Of a stretch of DNA of 64,000 bases, positions 43,886 through 51,761 are shown piece by piece. Within the stretch, counting starts at the first letter, position 1. Every line of letters begins with the position of its first letter. Origin of the DNA: DATLGB01 sp963740765 (GTDB taxonomy: Bacteria; Actinomycetota; Thermoleophilia; Solirubrobacterales; Solirubrobacteraceae); the NCBI GenBank assembly GCA_963740765.1, contig CAVUFN010000016.1, positions 620,001-684,000 of the forward strand, written 5' to 3'. The notes below the pieces were generated by a model. That model did no database searches. It had not been told where the DNA came from and saw only the letters and a program-made list of their open reading frames with translations. The position numbers and the translations under genes were made by a program.

Positions 43886-44974
43886 ATGAATCGCTCTGCC
43901 CTTGCCGCGCTGTGCGCGATGGGCCTTGCCGCCGGGTGCGGTGACGCCGACACGTCGTCCTCGGACACGACCGCACTGAACGAGTCGGCGGCCACCGCCG
44001 CCGATCTCGCCGCGGTCAAGGGCTATCTCACCGAGCACACCGCCCGGCTCAAGACCGATGTGGCCGCGCTGCGCCAGAACGCCGAGGCGTACTACAGCCT
44101 CGCCGAGGACGCGGGCTTCGACTACGGCAAGCTCCTCGGCGAACAGCGCGAGCAGGTCGCCACGCTCGTGAGGAGGGGCCAGAAGGGCTTCCAGAAGGCC
44201 AACCCCGCCTACGAGGAGATGGAGGGCGTCGTTGCCGGCGTCCCCTCGCTGGCCGACTACGACGTGATCATCGACGCGGGCGGCGACGGCTCCGACCCCG
44301 CCTCCGCCGTCCCGTTCGACATCAGGACCCCCGCCGGCAAGACCTTCGAGCAGCCGGGCAACTTCAACTTCCTCATCGAGACGGCCTACTACGGGACGGA
44401 GCCGAGGTTCGCCGCCAAGGACGTCGAGCCCGACCTCGACGGCGACGGCAAGGTCGAGTTCGGCGAGGCGCTGCCCGACGCCGACTTCCTGGTCGCCGCC
44501 GCGCGCGACTTCCAGAAGCAGGCCGATGCGCTCGACGCCGACGCCCAGGCCTACGAGCCGACGCTGCAGGACGCGATGACCGCGCTCGTGGTGATGACGC
44601 CGACCATGTCCGAGTACTTCGAGGCGTGGAAGAACTCGCGCTTCATCGCCGGGTCCAAGGCGACGGAGACGGCGTTCGTCGCCGCATCGCGCCTCCAGGA
44701 CATCGAGGACATCCTCGGCGGCCTCGTGCTCGTCTACGACAACGTCGAGCCGAGCATCGCCAAGGTCGACGGCCAGCAGGCCGCCCAGACCGGCTCGTCG
44801 CTGCAGGAGCTGCACGACTTCGCCGGGCGCCTGCGCAAGGCGGAGGCCGGCGGCAGGGACTTCACGGCCTCCGATGCCGACACGCTCGGCAGCGAGGCCC
44901 AGGGTCAGGCCGAGGCCATCGCCGGGCAGATCTCGCAGGCCGCCAGCCGGCTGAACATCAAGCTCGAGACCTGA
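43886..44974 (+). CDS. EfeO/EfeM-like (imelysin-type) lipoprotein with EF-hand loop
   Basis: 362 residues. Signal peptide with lipobox LAAGC (Cys18), so it is a lipoprotein on the outer face of the membrane. The body is mostly helical, like EfeO/imelysin proteins that present iron to an FTR1 permease. I do not see a clear HxxE metal motif. Residues 183-194 (DLDGDGKVEFGE) form a textbook EF-hand calcium loop, unusual for this family. It lies 2 nt before the FTR1 gene, under tandem TTAGG-N4-CCTAA sites. Confidence 0.75.
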   Translation: MNRSALAALCAMGLAAGCGDADTSSSDTTALNESAATAADLAAVKGYLTEHTARLKTDVAALRQNAEAYYSLAEDAGFDYGKLLGEQREQVATLVRRGQKGFQKANPAYEEMEGVVAGVPSLADYDVIIDAGGDGSDPASAVPFDIRTPAGKTFEQPGNFNFLIETAYYGTEPRFAAKDVEPDLDGDGKVEFGEALPDADFLVAAARDFQKQADALDADAQAYEPTLQDAMTALVVMTPTMSEYFEAWKNSRFIAGSKATETAFVAASRLQDIEDILGGLVLVYDNVEPSIAKVDGQQAAQTGSSLQELHDFAGRLRKAEAGGRDFTASDADTLGSEAQGQAEAIAGQISQAASRLNIKLET

Positions 44975-44976
44975 TC

Positions 44977-47307
44977 GTGCTGCGCCGAGTCCTTCCGCTG
45001 CTGACGCTGGTGGGTGTCCTCGCGGCCCCGGCGGCCTCGCAGGCCGCCGCACCGTGGCGAGAGGCGCAGGCAGTCCGCAAGGCGCTCTTCGACGCGCAGT
45101 CCGAGCTCATCCTCGGCACGCGGGCGACCGCCGAGCGGGCCGTCCGCAGGGCCGAGCGCATCAACACGTTCCCGGCGGCGGACGCCGGGCTCGAGCAGGC
45201 GGCCGCCGCAGTCCGCCGCGACGACGACATCGCCCTCGCCCGCGCTCGCGGCACGATCCGCGCGGCGATCTACGCGGTCAGCGCCGACCGCGCCTTGGCG
45301 GCGGCGGGCCGCGGGGACGCGCCGGCGACGCGCCGCTGGCTGCTCGTCCGCGAGTTCCGCACCGCGACGCGGTTCGCCCGTCCCGGCGCCGACGCGACCG
45401 ACGCCGTCACCGAGCTCGCTCGCGGGCAGCGCTCGGCCGCCGCCACGCGCACGGCCGTCGCCAACGACCTGCTCGACGCCTACCAGGGCCGCCTGCGCGA
45501 GCTGCTCGACGACCTCGAGGACGCTCAGCCGGTCCGCCGCGCCGAGACCGCCGCGCAGGCCGCGGGCTACTTCGAGATCCTCGCGGCGCGCTATCAGGAG
45601 GACCGCGGCGCCGCCGCGACCGAGACGGCGCGCGAGGCCTTCGCGAACCTGCCCGCGACGCGCTCGGACGCCATCGCCGCGCTGCGCGGCTTCACCGCCG
45701 CGCCACTGACGGCCGACGAGCAGGCCCGCCGCGCCCAGCAACTGCTGCAGTTCCTCGAGCTCGTCCCCGTCGAGTACGGCCGCGGAGTCAGCGACGGCAA
45801 GGTCACCAAGGACTTCGAGATCCAGGAGGCCGTGGCCTTCGAGGCGGGCACCCGGGCCGCGCTCGCCGATCTCACCGACGCGCTGGAGAAGCGCGACCCC
45901 GCCGCCACGCGCGCCGCCGCCCAGGCGCTCGGGACGCTGTCGGGTTACGTCGATCGCGCCGCCAGGACGCCCGACGACGTGCCCGGCGCCGACGCCGTCA
46001 CCGCCGCGGGCAAGCGGGTCGAGCAGGCCCTGCGCAAGGCGATGCCCGCCGCGTGGGAGCAGCCCACGGACGAGTCGGACTACGACCTGATCAACCTCAC
46101 CCTCGACCGCATGGAGGCCGCCGTCGGCTCCGGCCAGTACCAGCAGGCCGAGCAGGCGCGCCTGGAGGCGTACGCGTTCTTCGAATTCGGGCCCGAGCGC
46201 CGCCTGCGCGCGTTCGACCCGGGCCTCGCGCTCGACGTCGAGGGCCTGATCTGGTTCGGCGCCCGGAAGCAGCCGGGCCTCGCCAAGCTGATCGCCGACC
46301 GCCGTTCGTTCCGCGAGATCCGTGAGAACCGCCGTGCCCTCGATCAGGCGCTCGAGGACTCCGCGGCGACGCTCGGGGACTCCGCCAACCGCGCCACCGT
46401 CGTCACCAACTCGGCGATCATCGTCTTCCGCGAAGGACTCGAGGGCGTCCTGATCCTGGCCGCCATCACCGCCTCCTTCGTCGGCGTCCGGCGCCGCCTG
46501 CGCCGCCCGGTCTTCGTCGGCGCGGTCGCCGGCCTGGCCGTCTCCGGCCTCACCTGGGTGCTCGCCCAGACGCTGCTCACCTCGCTTCAGCAGTACGGCG
46601 AGAAGCTCGAGGCGGTCGTCGGGCTGATCGCGATCGGCGTCCTGCTGCTGATCACCAACTGGTTCTTCCACCGCGTCTACTGGAGCGAGTGGATCGGCAA
46701 GTTCCATCGCCAGCGCAAACGCCTGGAGACGCTGGAGGGCTCGCGCCTGGCCTTCATCAGCGCGCAGGCCGTCGGCCTCTTCGTGCTCGGGTTGACGAGC
46801 GTCTACCGCGAGGGTTTCGAGACCGTCCTGTTCCTGCAGTCGCTGCAGCTGAGCGCCGGCACGGCGACCGTGCTCGAGGGCGCGGGCCTCGGCCTGGCCG
46901 GCGTGTTCGCCGTCGCCGTCGCGACCTTCGCCCTGCAGCGCAAGCTGCCCTACAAGAAGATGCTGGTCGTCACGGGCGTGCTGATCGGCTTCGTCCTCGT
47001 GGTCATGGTCGGCCAGACCGCGCGCACGATGCAGGGGACCGGCTGGATCCCGATCACCTCCGTCGACATCCAGCTTCCGTACTGGTCCGGACTGTGGTTC
47101 GGCGTCTACCCGACGGTGGAGACGATCGGCGCGCAGGTCGCCGCGATGGTGTTCGTGATCGGGTCCTACTTCCTCGCCCGCGAGGTGCAGGTCAAGCGCA
47201 AGCAGCGCAGCTTCCGGCGCTTCCAGGCAACGGCGCCCGCCGCCGCACCGGACGCTACGCCTGAGCCTGAACCTCGGCCTGAGCGTGAGCCTGCCGGGAC
47301 GCGCTGA
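44977..47307 (+). CDS. FTR1-family high-affinity iron permease
   Basis: 776 residues from GTG 44977. A signal peptide (LLTLVGVLAAPAASQA) precedes a long helical extracellular domain (about 25-460). The permease domain (about 470-740) has seven or so spans and both iron-carrying motifs: REGLE at 485-489 and REGFE at 611-615. The C-terminus is a Pro/Glu-rich cytoplasmic tail. In yeast the homologue works with a multicopper ferroxidase (Fet3). Here an oxidase and cupredoxins lie just upstream and an EfeO-like lipoprotein is directly coupled. Confidence 0.9.
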   Translation: MLRRVLPLLTLVGVLAAPAASQAAAPWREAQAVRKALFDAQSELILGTRATAERAVRRAERINTFPAADAGLEQAAAAVRRDDDIALARARGTIRAAIYAVSADRALAAAGRGDAPATRRWLLVREFRTATRFARPGADATDAVTELARGQRSAAATRTAVANDLLDAYQGRLRELLDDLEDAQPVRRAETAAQAAGYFEILAARYQEDRGAAATETAREAFANLPATRSDAIAALRGFTAAPLTADEQARRAQQLLQFLELVPVEYGRGVSDGKVTKDFEIQEAVAFEAGTRAALADLTDALEKRDPAATRAAAQALGTLSGYVDRAARTPDDVPGADAVTAAGKRVEQALRKAMPAAWEQPTDESDYDLINLTLDRMEAAVGSGQYQQAEQARLEAYAFFEFGPERRLRAFDPGLALDVEGLIWFGARKQPGLAKLIADRRSFREIRENRRALDQALEDSAATLGDSANRATVVTNSAIIVFREGLEGVLILAAITASFVGVRRRLRRPVFVGAVAGLAVSGLTWVLAQTLLTSLQQYGEKLEAVVGLIAIGVLLLITNWFFHRVYWSEWIGKFHRQRKRLETLEGSRLAFISAQAVGLFVLGLTSVYREGFETVLFLQSLQLSAGTATVLEGAGLGLAGVFAVAVATFALQRKLPYKKMLVVTGVLIGFVLVVMVGQTARTMQGTGWIPITSVDIQLPYWSGLWFGVYPTVETIGAQVAAMVFVIGSYFLAREVQVKRKQRSFRRFQATAPAAAPDATPEPEPRPEREPAGTR

Positions 47308-48160
47308 GCGTCAGCTCGGTCTGCTCCGTCGCGAACGCCAGCGTCCCGTCGGCGCCACCCAGGTCGGCCCACTGCTCGCGGGCCTCGGCGGCGATGCGAT
47401 CCAGCTCCTCGTCGGAGTGGACCGGCTCGTGGTGGAAGGCGAGCAACTGCCGCGCGCCGGCCCGGCGCGCGAAGCACAGCGTGTCCGGGATCGCGGAGTG
47501 CCCCCAGCCGAGATGGTGCGGGTACTGGGCGGCGGTGTACTGCGCGTCGTGGATCAGCAGGTCGGCGTCGCGAGCGAGCTCGAGGCCGGAGATCCACTCG
47601 TCCTCCAGCGTCTCCAGTGCCGCGCCCAGCGCCGGCTCGTGGTCGGGGATGTACGTGAGCGTCGCGCCGTTCTCCTCGATGCGGTAGCCGAGCGTCGGAC
47701 CGCGGTGGGTGACCGCGCAGGCGCGAACGGTGGCGCCGCCGATGCTCCACTCGGTCCCCTCGCACTCGCGAAAGGAGACGTCGCACGGCAGCTCTCGGAC
47801 CTCGACGGGGGTGAGGGGGGCGGACAGGTAGCGCGCGATGCGATCACGCAGCGGCGCCTCCGGGGTCTCGGGGCGCGAGGGGCCGTAGATCACGATCTCC
47901 GAGCGCGGGTTGAACATCGGCGCGAAGAACATCAGCCCCTGGATGTGGTCGAGGTGCAGATGGGTGAGCAGGATGTGGACGGGGCGGTCGGGGTCGGGCA
48001 TGGTCAGCCCCAGCGGGCGGATCCCGGTGCCGGCGTCGAGCACGAGCGTGGACCCGTCGGCCAGCGTCACCTGGACGCACGACGTGTTGCCGCCGTAGCG
48101 CCATGTGTCCGGGCCGGGCGTGGGCACGGACCCGCGCGCACCCCACACCTTCACCTCCAT
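47255..48160 (-). CDS. MBL-fold metallohydrolase
   Basis: 301 residues from ATG 48160, which shares one base with the stop of the PAS gene (TGATG). The N-terminus VKVWGARGSVPTPGPDTWRY and the YGGNTSC stretch mark the RNase Z/PhnP-like branch. The metal motif THLHLDH gives His67, His69, Asp71 and His72, with later ligands in AVTHRGP, LLIHDAQY and FHHEP. It probably cleaves a phosphodiester. Coupling to a PAS sensor suggests a signalling or second-messenger role, by inference. It overlaps the convergent FTR1 gene by 53 bp. Confidence 0.8.
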   Translation of the reverse strand: MEVKVWGARGSVPTPGPDTWRYGGNTSCVQVTLADGSTLVLDAGTGIRPLGLTMPDPDRPVHILLTHLHLDHIQGLMFFAPMFNPRSEIVIYGPSRPETPEAPLRDRIARYLSAPLTPVEVRELPCDVSFRECEGTEWSIGGATVRACAVTHRGPTLGYRIEENGATLTYIPDHEPALGAALETLEDEWISGLELARDADLLIHDAQYTAAQYPHHLGWGHSAIPDTLCFARRAGARQLLAFHHEPVHSDEELDRIAAEAREQWADLGGADGTLAFATEQTELTLSASRQAHAQAEVQAQA

Positions 48161-48561
48161 CAGCCCTCTTCTTCCTCGGGCCAGAAGACCACCACTGCCC
48201 CCTGGTATCCGCCGGAGCCGACGATGGGCAGCGCGCTCGCGGCGATGCGGTGCAGCGCACCGTCGGCCGAGCGGATGTTGAAGCGCGAGTGCGCGGGCCG
48301 GTTGCCGCGCAGCGCCTCGGTCAGGTCGAGCTTGCGGAACGGGATCGGCTTGCCCTTGCGGTCGAGCGGCCCGTGGCGGTCGACCCACTCCTCGGCCGGC
48401 ATCGGCCCCGAGTCCTCGTAGCGGCGGCCGAGCAGGACGCCGGCGGCGTCGTTGTAGAAGGCGATCTCGCCACGGTGGTCGACCAGGAACGAGGGCGTCG
48501 ACAGACTCGCCAGCAGGTTGCGGGCGAGGATCAGCTCGAGCGGCCGTTGCCCTCCCTCCAT
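48160..48561 (-). CDS. Single PAS-domain protein
   Basis: 133 residues from ATG 48561, chosen over the longer GTG start because GGAG lies just before it. One PAS domain: LASLSTPSFLVDHRGEIAFYNDAAGVLLGRR through FNIRSADGALHRIAASALPI and GAVVVFWPEEEE. There is no output domain, so it would sense a ligand or redox state and act on a partner, perhaps the metallohydrolase coupled to it. Confidence 0.75.
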   Translation of the reverse strand: MEGGQRPLELILARNLLASLSTPSFLVDHRGEIAFYNDAAGVLLGRRYEDSGPMPAEEWVDRHGPLDRKGKPIPFRKLDLTEALRGNRPAHSRFNIRSADGALHRIAASALPIVGSGGYQGAVVVFWPEEEEG

Positions 48562-48636
48562 CTCCGCCGCGAACGCTACCGACAGTCGCCTTGCACGGGA
48601 AGGAGGTTGCGCACACACCCTGGAAGACCGCGCCAG

Positions 48637-49089
48637 ATGTTGACCGCCAAGCGCACGCTGGTGAAGTCCGGCCCCGAGTTGTGGGCCGAGGTCTCGGACC
48701 CCGAGGCCCTCGGCTCACTGTTCGCGGCCTTCGGCGAGATCCGCATCACCCGGGTGACGGACGCCTCGCTCGTCGTATGGGAGGGCGAGCGGGCGGCCGG
48801 CCGCCTCGAGCTGGAGCCTTCGGGCTTCGGAACCCGGGTCCATCTCTCAGCGGAGATCGGCGCGCGCGAACTGCCGCCGCCCCCCGCGGGTGGGCGGGCC
48901 GAATCCGAGCCGCTCCCCGAACCGGGCTTCTGGGCGCGCCTGTTCCGGCGCAGCCCCGCCCCGCAGCCGGAGCCGGCGGTGCGCCACCCGGTGTCGGTCC
49001 CCGCCATGCCCGAGAACGAGGCGCTCGCGGTGCTGACCGGCACGCTCGACGCGCTCGGCATGGCCCGTCACCGCCCCTTCTCCCGTTAA
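48637..49089 (+). CDS. Uncharacterised small protein
   Basis: 150 residues from ATG 48637. The N-terminal 75 residues read like a small SRPBCC- or DUF-type alpha/beta domain (SGPELWAEVSDPEALGSLFA, TRVTDASLVVWEGERAAGRL). A Pro/Arg-rich linker (PPPPAGGRAESEP, LFRRSPAPQPEP) and a short helix follow. There is no signal peptide. It is divergent from the PAS gene. I do not recognise a family. Confidence 0.6.
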   Translation: MLTAKRTLVKSGPELWAEVSDPEALGSLFAAFGEIRITRVTDASLVVWEGERAAGRLELEPSGFGTRVHLSAEIGARELPPPPAGGRAESEPLPEPGFWARLFRRSPAPQPEPAVRHPVSVPAMPENEALAVLTGTLDALGMARHRPFSR

Positions 49090-49105
49090 CGACGGCGGCC
49101 GCCGC

Positions 49106-49119
49106 CGCCCCGAGGGGCG
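49106..49119. terminator. GC-rich hairpin between convergent genes
   Basis: Arms CGCCCC/GGGGCG with a 2-nt loop, inside a longer imperfect GC-rich inverted repeat, between the stops at 49089 and 49156. There is no U-run; it may act in both directions. Confidence 0.4.
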
Positions 49120-49155
49120 ACGACGGCCGCGAGAGCCCAATCTGCGGCTGGGCCG

Positions 49156-50319
49156 CTAGACGTTCTTGCGGGCTGCCCGGCGGGCGGCCTTACGGGCGGC
49201 CTTCTTCTTCGCTGCGCGGGCGGACGGCGAGGAGTTGATGGTGATGTCCCCGGACGCGATCGCGGGCGCGGCGGCGAGCTTCGCCTCGTTCGGCGGCCCG
49301 CACTCGCTGTACTTGGCGATCGTGGCCGCCGACGCATCGCTGAGCCTGACCATCGTGTTGACGATCTTGTCATTGGAGGCGCCGTTGTCCTGGACGAACG
49401 CGCGGTTCAGGTACCCCGACACGTCGTCCTGCGAGACGATCGTCGCCGAGTTGCCGACGACGTTGACGCAGCTGATGGTGCCGTTGTAGCTGCGGCTCGA
49501 GCCAGCGAACGTGATCGTCCCGCTGCTGCTATCGGGCGCGTTGATCGTGAACGTGTTCGGCTTCGACGCGTTCCCGTTCGTGCCGCTGCCGGTGACCAGC
49601 GCCGACGGAGGGGCCGTGATCAGCGTGGACGCGAACGTGAGAGCGGGATCGATGTACGAGATCACGCCTTCGCCACCCTGCGGGTTCGTACCCGGGGTCA
49701 CCGCGCCGGGCGAGCAGGCGAAGTTGATCTTGATCGCTCCGCCGAACAGCTTGCCGACGGCGATGAAGCTGCCGACCTTGGTGCCGGCGTTGACCGGCTG
49801 GATGGTGTCCTGACGGAAGTCGACCACACCGCCCGCGCCTGCCGTGTAGATGAGGTCGTTGTAGGACACGTCGAATGAAGCGTCCGTCGCCGTCTCGTCG
49901 CCCGTGCCGGGGGTGTCGTCGGGATCGTTGATCGTGGTCGTCAACGTGCTGCTCGCGGTGTTCGTCGTCTTCGCGCCCTCGACCGTGTTGGTGCCCTCGA
50001 GCACGGTGTAGAAGTCGGTCGGGATGTTGTTGGTGCCCTCCGAGAGGACGCCGAGGTTGTAGCCGGCCACGAAGATCGAGGCGGGGATGGTGCCCGACTG
50101 CTTGATATTGCTCAGGGTGATCGAGTCGCCCGGGGACACCGAAGCCGGCGACGTGCCGCTCGTGTCCACCGTGATCTGGTTGTTGTTGGTCGTGGCGCTG
50201 TTGTCGCAAGCGTTCGACTGCGCCACTGCAAGCGCGCTCGCCGGGGCAATGGCGGCGGCCATGCCGGCGGCCGCCACGAGCGTCGTCGCGACGCGACGAC
50301 GCCTCTTCGTTACTGACAT
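49156..50319 (-). CDS. Secreted protein, paralogue of the divergent 50586 gene
   Basis: 387 residues from ATG 50319, with ribosome-binding site AGGAG 7 nt upstream. Signal peptide VATTLVAAAGMAAAIAPASALA. The N-terminal domain has ACDNSAT and PASIFVAGYNLGVLSEGTN, closely matching ACKNSVE and PGAVFVAGYNLGLVHDGDT in the neighbour. The C-terminal 110 residues (YNGTISCVNVVGNSATIV, DNGASNDKIVNTM) match the C-terminus of the FG-GAP protein at 60265. It ends in a basic tail (AAKKKAARKAARRAARKNV). Probably surface-exposed; no enzymatic motif. Confidence 0.75.
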   Translation of the reverse strand: MSVTKRRRRVATTLVAAAGMAAAIAPASALAVAQSNACDNSATTNNNQITVDTSGTSPASVSPGDSITLSNIKQSGTIPASIFVAGYNLGVLSEGTNNIPTDFYTVLEGTNTVEGAKTTNTASSTLTTTINDPDDTPGTGDETATDASFDVSYNDLIYTAGAGGVVDFRQDTIQPVNAGTKVGSFIAVGKLFGGAIKINFACSPGAVTPGTNPQGGEGVISYIDPALTFASTLITAPPSALVTGSGTNGNASKPNTFTINAPDSSSGTITFAGSSRSYNGTISCVNVVGNSATIVSQDDVSGYLNRAFVQDNGASNDKIVNTMVRLSDASAATIAKYSECGPPNEAKLAAAPAIASGDITINSSPSARAAKKKAARKAARRAARKNV

Positions 50320-50511
50320 TCCTGCTCCTCTCTCAAGACTCGATCTGCCACGAGTCGGTGGCTAGCGCGCTAGGACTTGATGGGTTACATCGCCGAGCGC
50401 GCCAATGGGACGTTCAATGCGCGTGTTGGGGCACGTTGCGTCATCCAACCACATTGCGCCGCATACAAGCAAGGACGGCTGGTCCCCTAGAAGTACCGGT
50501 TTCAACGAACA

Positions 50512-50541
50512 TTGCGTGGACCGGTCATCGCCCTGTACGTT
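50512..50541 (+). promoter_or_regulatory. Possible sigma-70 promoter TTGCGT-N18-TACGTT
   Basis: A -35/-10 pair upstream of the secreted protein gene at 50586, giving a leader of roughly 40 nt that includes the AGAGGAG ribosome-binding site. This contrasts with the leaderless pattern elsewhere. The rest of the 50320-50585 gap shows only a 12-bp palindrome (CTAGCGCGCTAG, 50362-50373). Confidence 0.4.
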
Positions 50542-50585
50542 TGGCGCGTCCCCTCGGGGCAGCCATCAGCAGAGGAGAGAAACTT

Positions 50586-51722
50586 ATGTTGCACACCCCC
50601 CACCTCGGGAGGCGATGGGCCGTCGGCGCCGCCACCTTGAGCGCGCTTGCATTCGCCGCGCCCGCGGGCGCCGCGTCGTTCACCAACGCGTGCAAGAACA
50701 GCGTCGAGCCGAACAACTACTCGCAGATCGACGTCAATGACATGTCGGCGACCCTGCCTGCATCGGTGCCGCCGAACGCGAACTTCAGCATCACGAATAT
50801 CCACGGCAAGGCGAAGATCCCGGGTGCCGTGTTCGTCGCGGGATACAACCTGGGCCTGGTTCACGATGGCGACACCCTGGACGGCACCGTCCAGATGACC
50901 ATCAAGGCCACCAACACCACGCAGAACGTTCAGGCCTCGCCTGCAGTTCCGGTCAAGATCGGGCCCGTGCACATCTCGGATCCGGACGGCGTGCCGGGCA
51001 GCGGCAACGACGAGACCGCCGAGGACGCGGACGTCCCGTTCACACTGCCCGACCAGACGTGGACCGCGGGGCCGGACGAGGGCACGGTGAGCTTCAGCGA
51101 GACACCCGTCACGCCGATCGCGCCCACAAAGGGTGGCCTGCTTCTCACCGCGTCGATCCCGACCAAGGACGACCAGGGGAACCCTGGCCCCCCGCTGACG
51201 GTCAGGTTCGGTTGCAATCCCGGCACCGTCGACGAGTCGCAGAATCAGCCCAACGGCGTCCCGACCTACACAGAGACGGCCAACCCGTTCGCGTCGGTCG
51301 CAATCGCCAAGGACGCTCCGGCGCCGCCCCCCGTGACAACGCCTCCGCCGCCCGCGAGCACCGGCAACACCGGCGCCGGCGGGACGACCTACGGCGTCCC
51401 GGACAACACGTTCACGTTCGGCAAGCTCAGGCTCAACAAGAAGAAGGGCAAGGCAAGGCTGCCTGTCCGCGTCCCGGGAGCAGGAACGCTGATCCTTCGG
51501 GGGGGCAAGGTCGCGGCAAGGGAGCTCAACCTGACCGGAGCGAGGCGCGTCGTCTTCACCATCAAGGTACGCAAGAAGGCCCTGAGGCGGCTCAGGAAGA
51601 CGGGCAGGCTCAAGGTCAAGCTGACGTTCAGCTTCACGCCGACGGGCGGTACGACGCTCACGAAGGCCAAGAAGATCACCCTCCGCAAGGCGATCCGGAA
51701 GCACAAGAAGAAGAAGAAGTGA
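50586..51722 (+). CDS. Secreted protein with Lys-rich C-terminal beta domain
   Basis: 378 residues from ATG 50586 with AGAGGAG upstream. Signal peptide GAATLSALAFAAPAGA. The N-terminal domain is shared with the divergent neighbour. A Pro/Thr/Gly linker (PAPPPVTTPPPPASTG) leads to FTFGKLRLNKKKGKARLPV and a strongly basic end (RKHKKKKK). I associate this C-terminal type with exported proteins of Solirubrobacterales. Function unknown; the basic end could bind anionic wall polymers. Confidence 0.75.
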   Translation: MLHTPHLGRRWAVGAATLSALAFAAPAGAASFTNACKNSVEPNNYSQIDVNDMSATLPASVPPNANFSITNIHGKAKIPGAVFVAGYNLGLVHDGDTLDGTVQMTIKATNTTQNVQASPAVPVKIGPVHISDPDGVPGSGNDETAEDADVPFTLPDQTWTAGPDEGTVSFSETPVTPIAPTKGGLLLTASIPTKDDQGNPGPPLTVRFGCNPGTVDESQNQPNGVPTYTETANPFASVAIAKDAPAPPPVTTPPPPASTGNTGAGGTTYGVPDNTFTFGKLRLNKKKGKARLPVRVPGAGTLILRGGKVAARELNLTGARRVVFTIKVRKKALRRLRKTGRLKVKLTFSFTPTGGTTLTKAKKITLRKAIRKHKKKKK

Positions 51723-51734
51723 CCTGAGCGATCG

Positions 51735-51761
51735 GCGGCGGCGCATAGACTGCGCCGCCGC
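51735..51761. promoter_or_regulatory. 27-bp inverted repeat over the pccB promoter
   Basis: Perfect 11-bp arms (GCGGCGGCGCA and its complement) with loop TAGAC, ending at the base before ATG 51762 and covering the -10. It could be an operator, a 5' hairpin, or a terminator for the gene upstream. Confidence 0.5.
51746..51751 (+). promoter_or_regulatory. -10 hexamer TAGACT for pccB
   Basis: TAGACT occupies the loop of the inverted repeat and ends 10 nt before ATG 51762. Confidence 0.45.
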
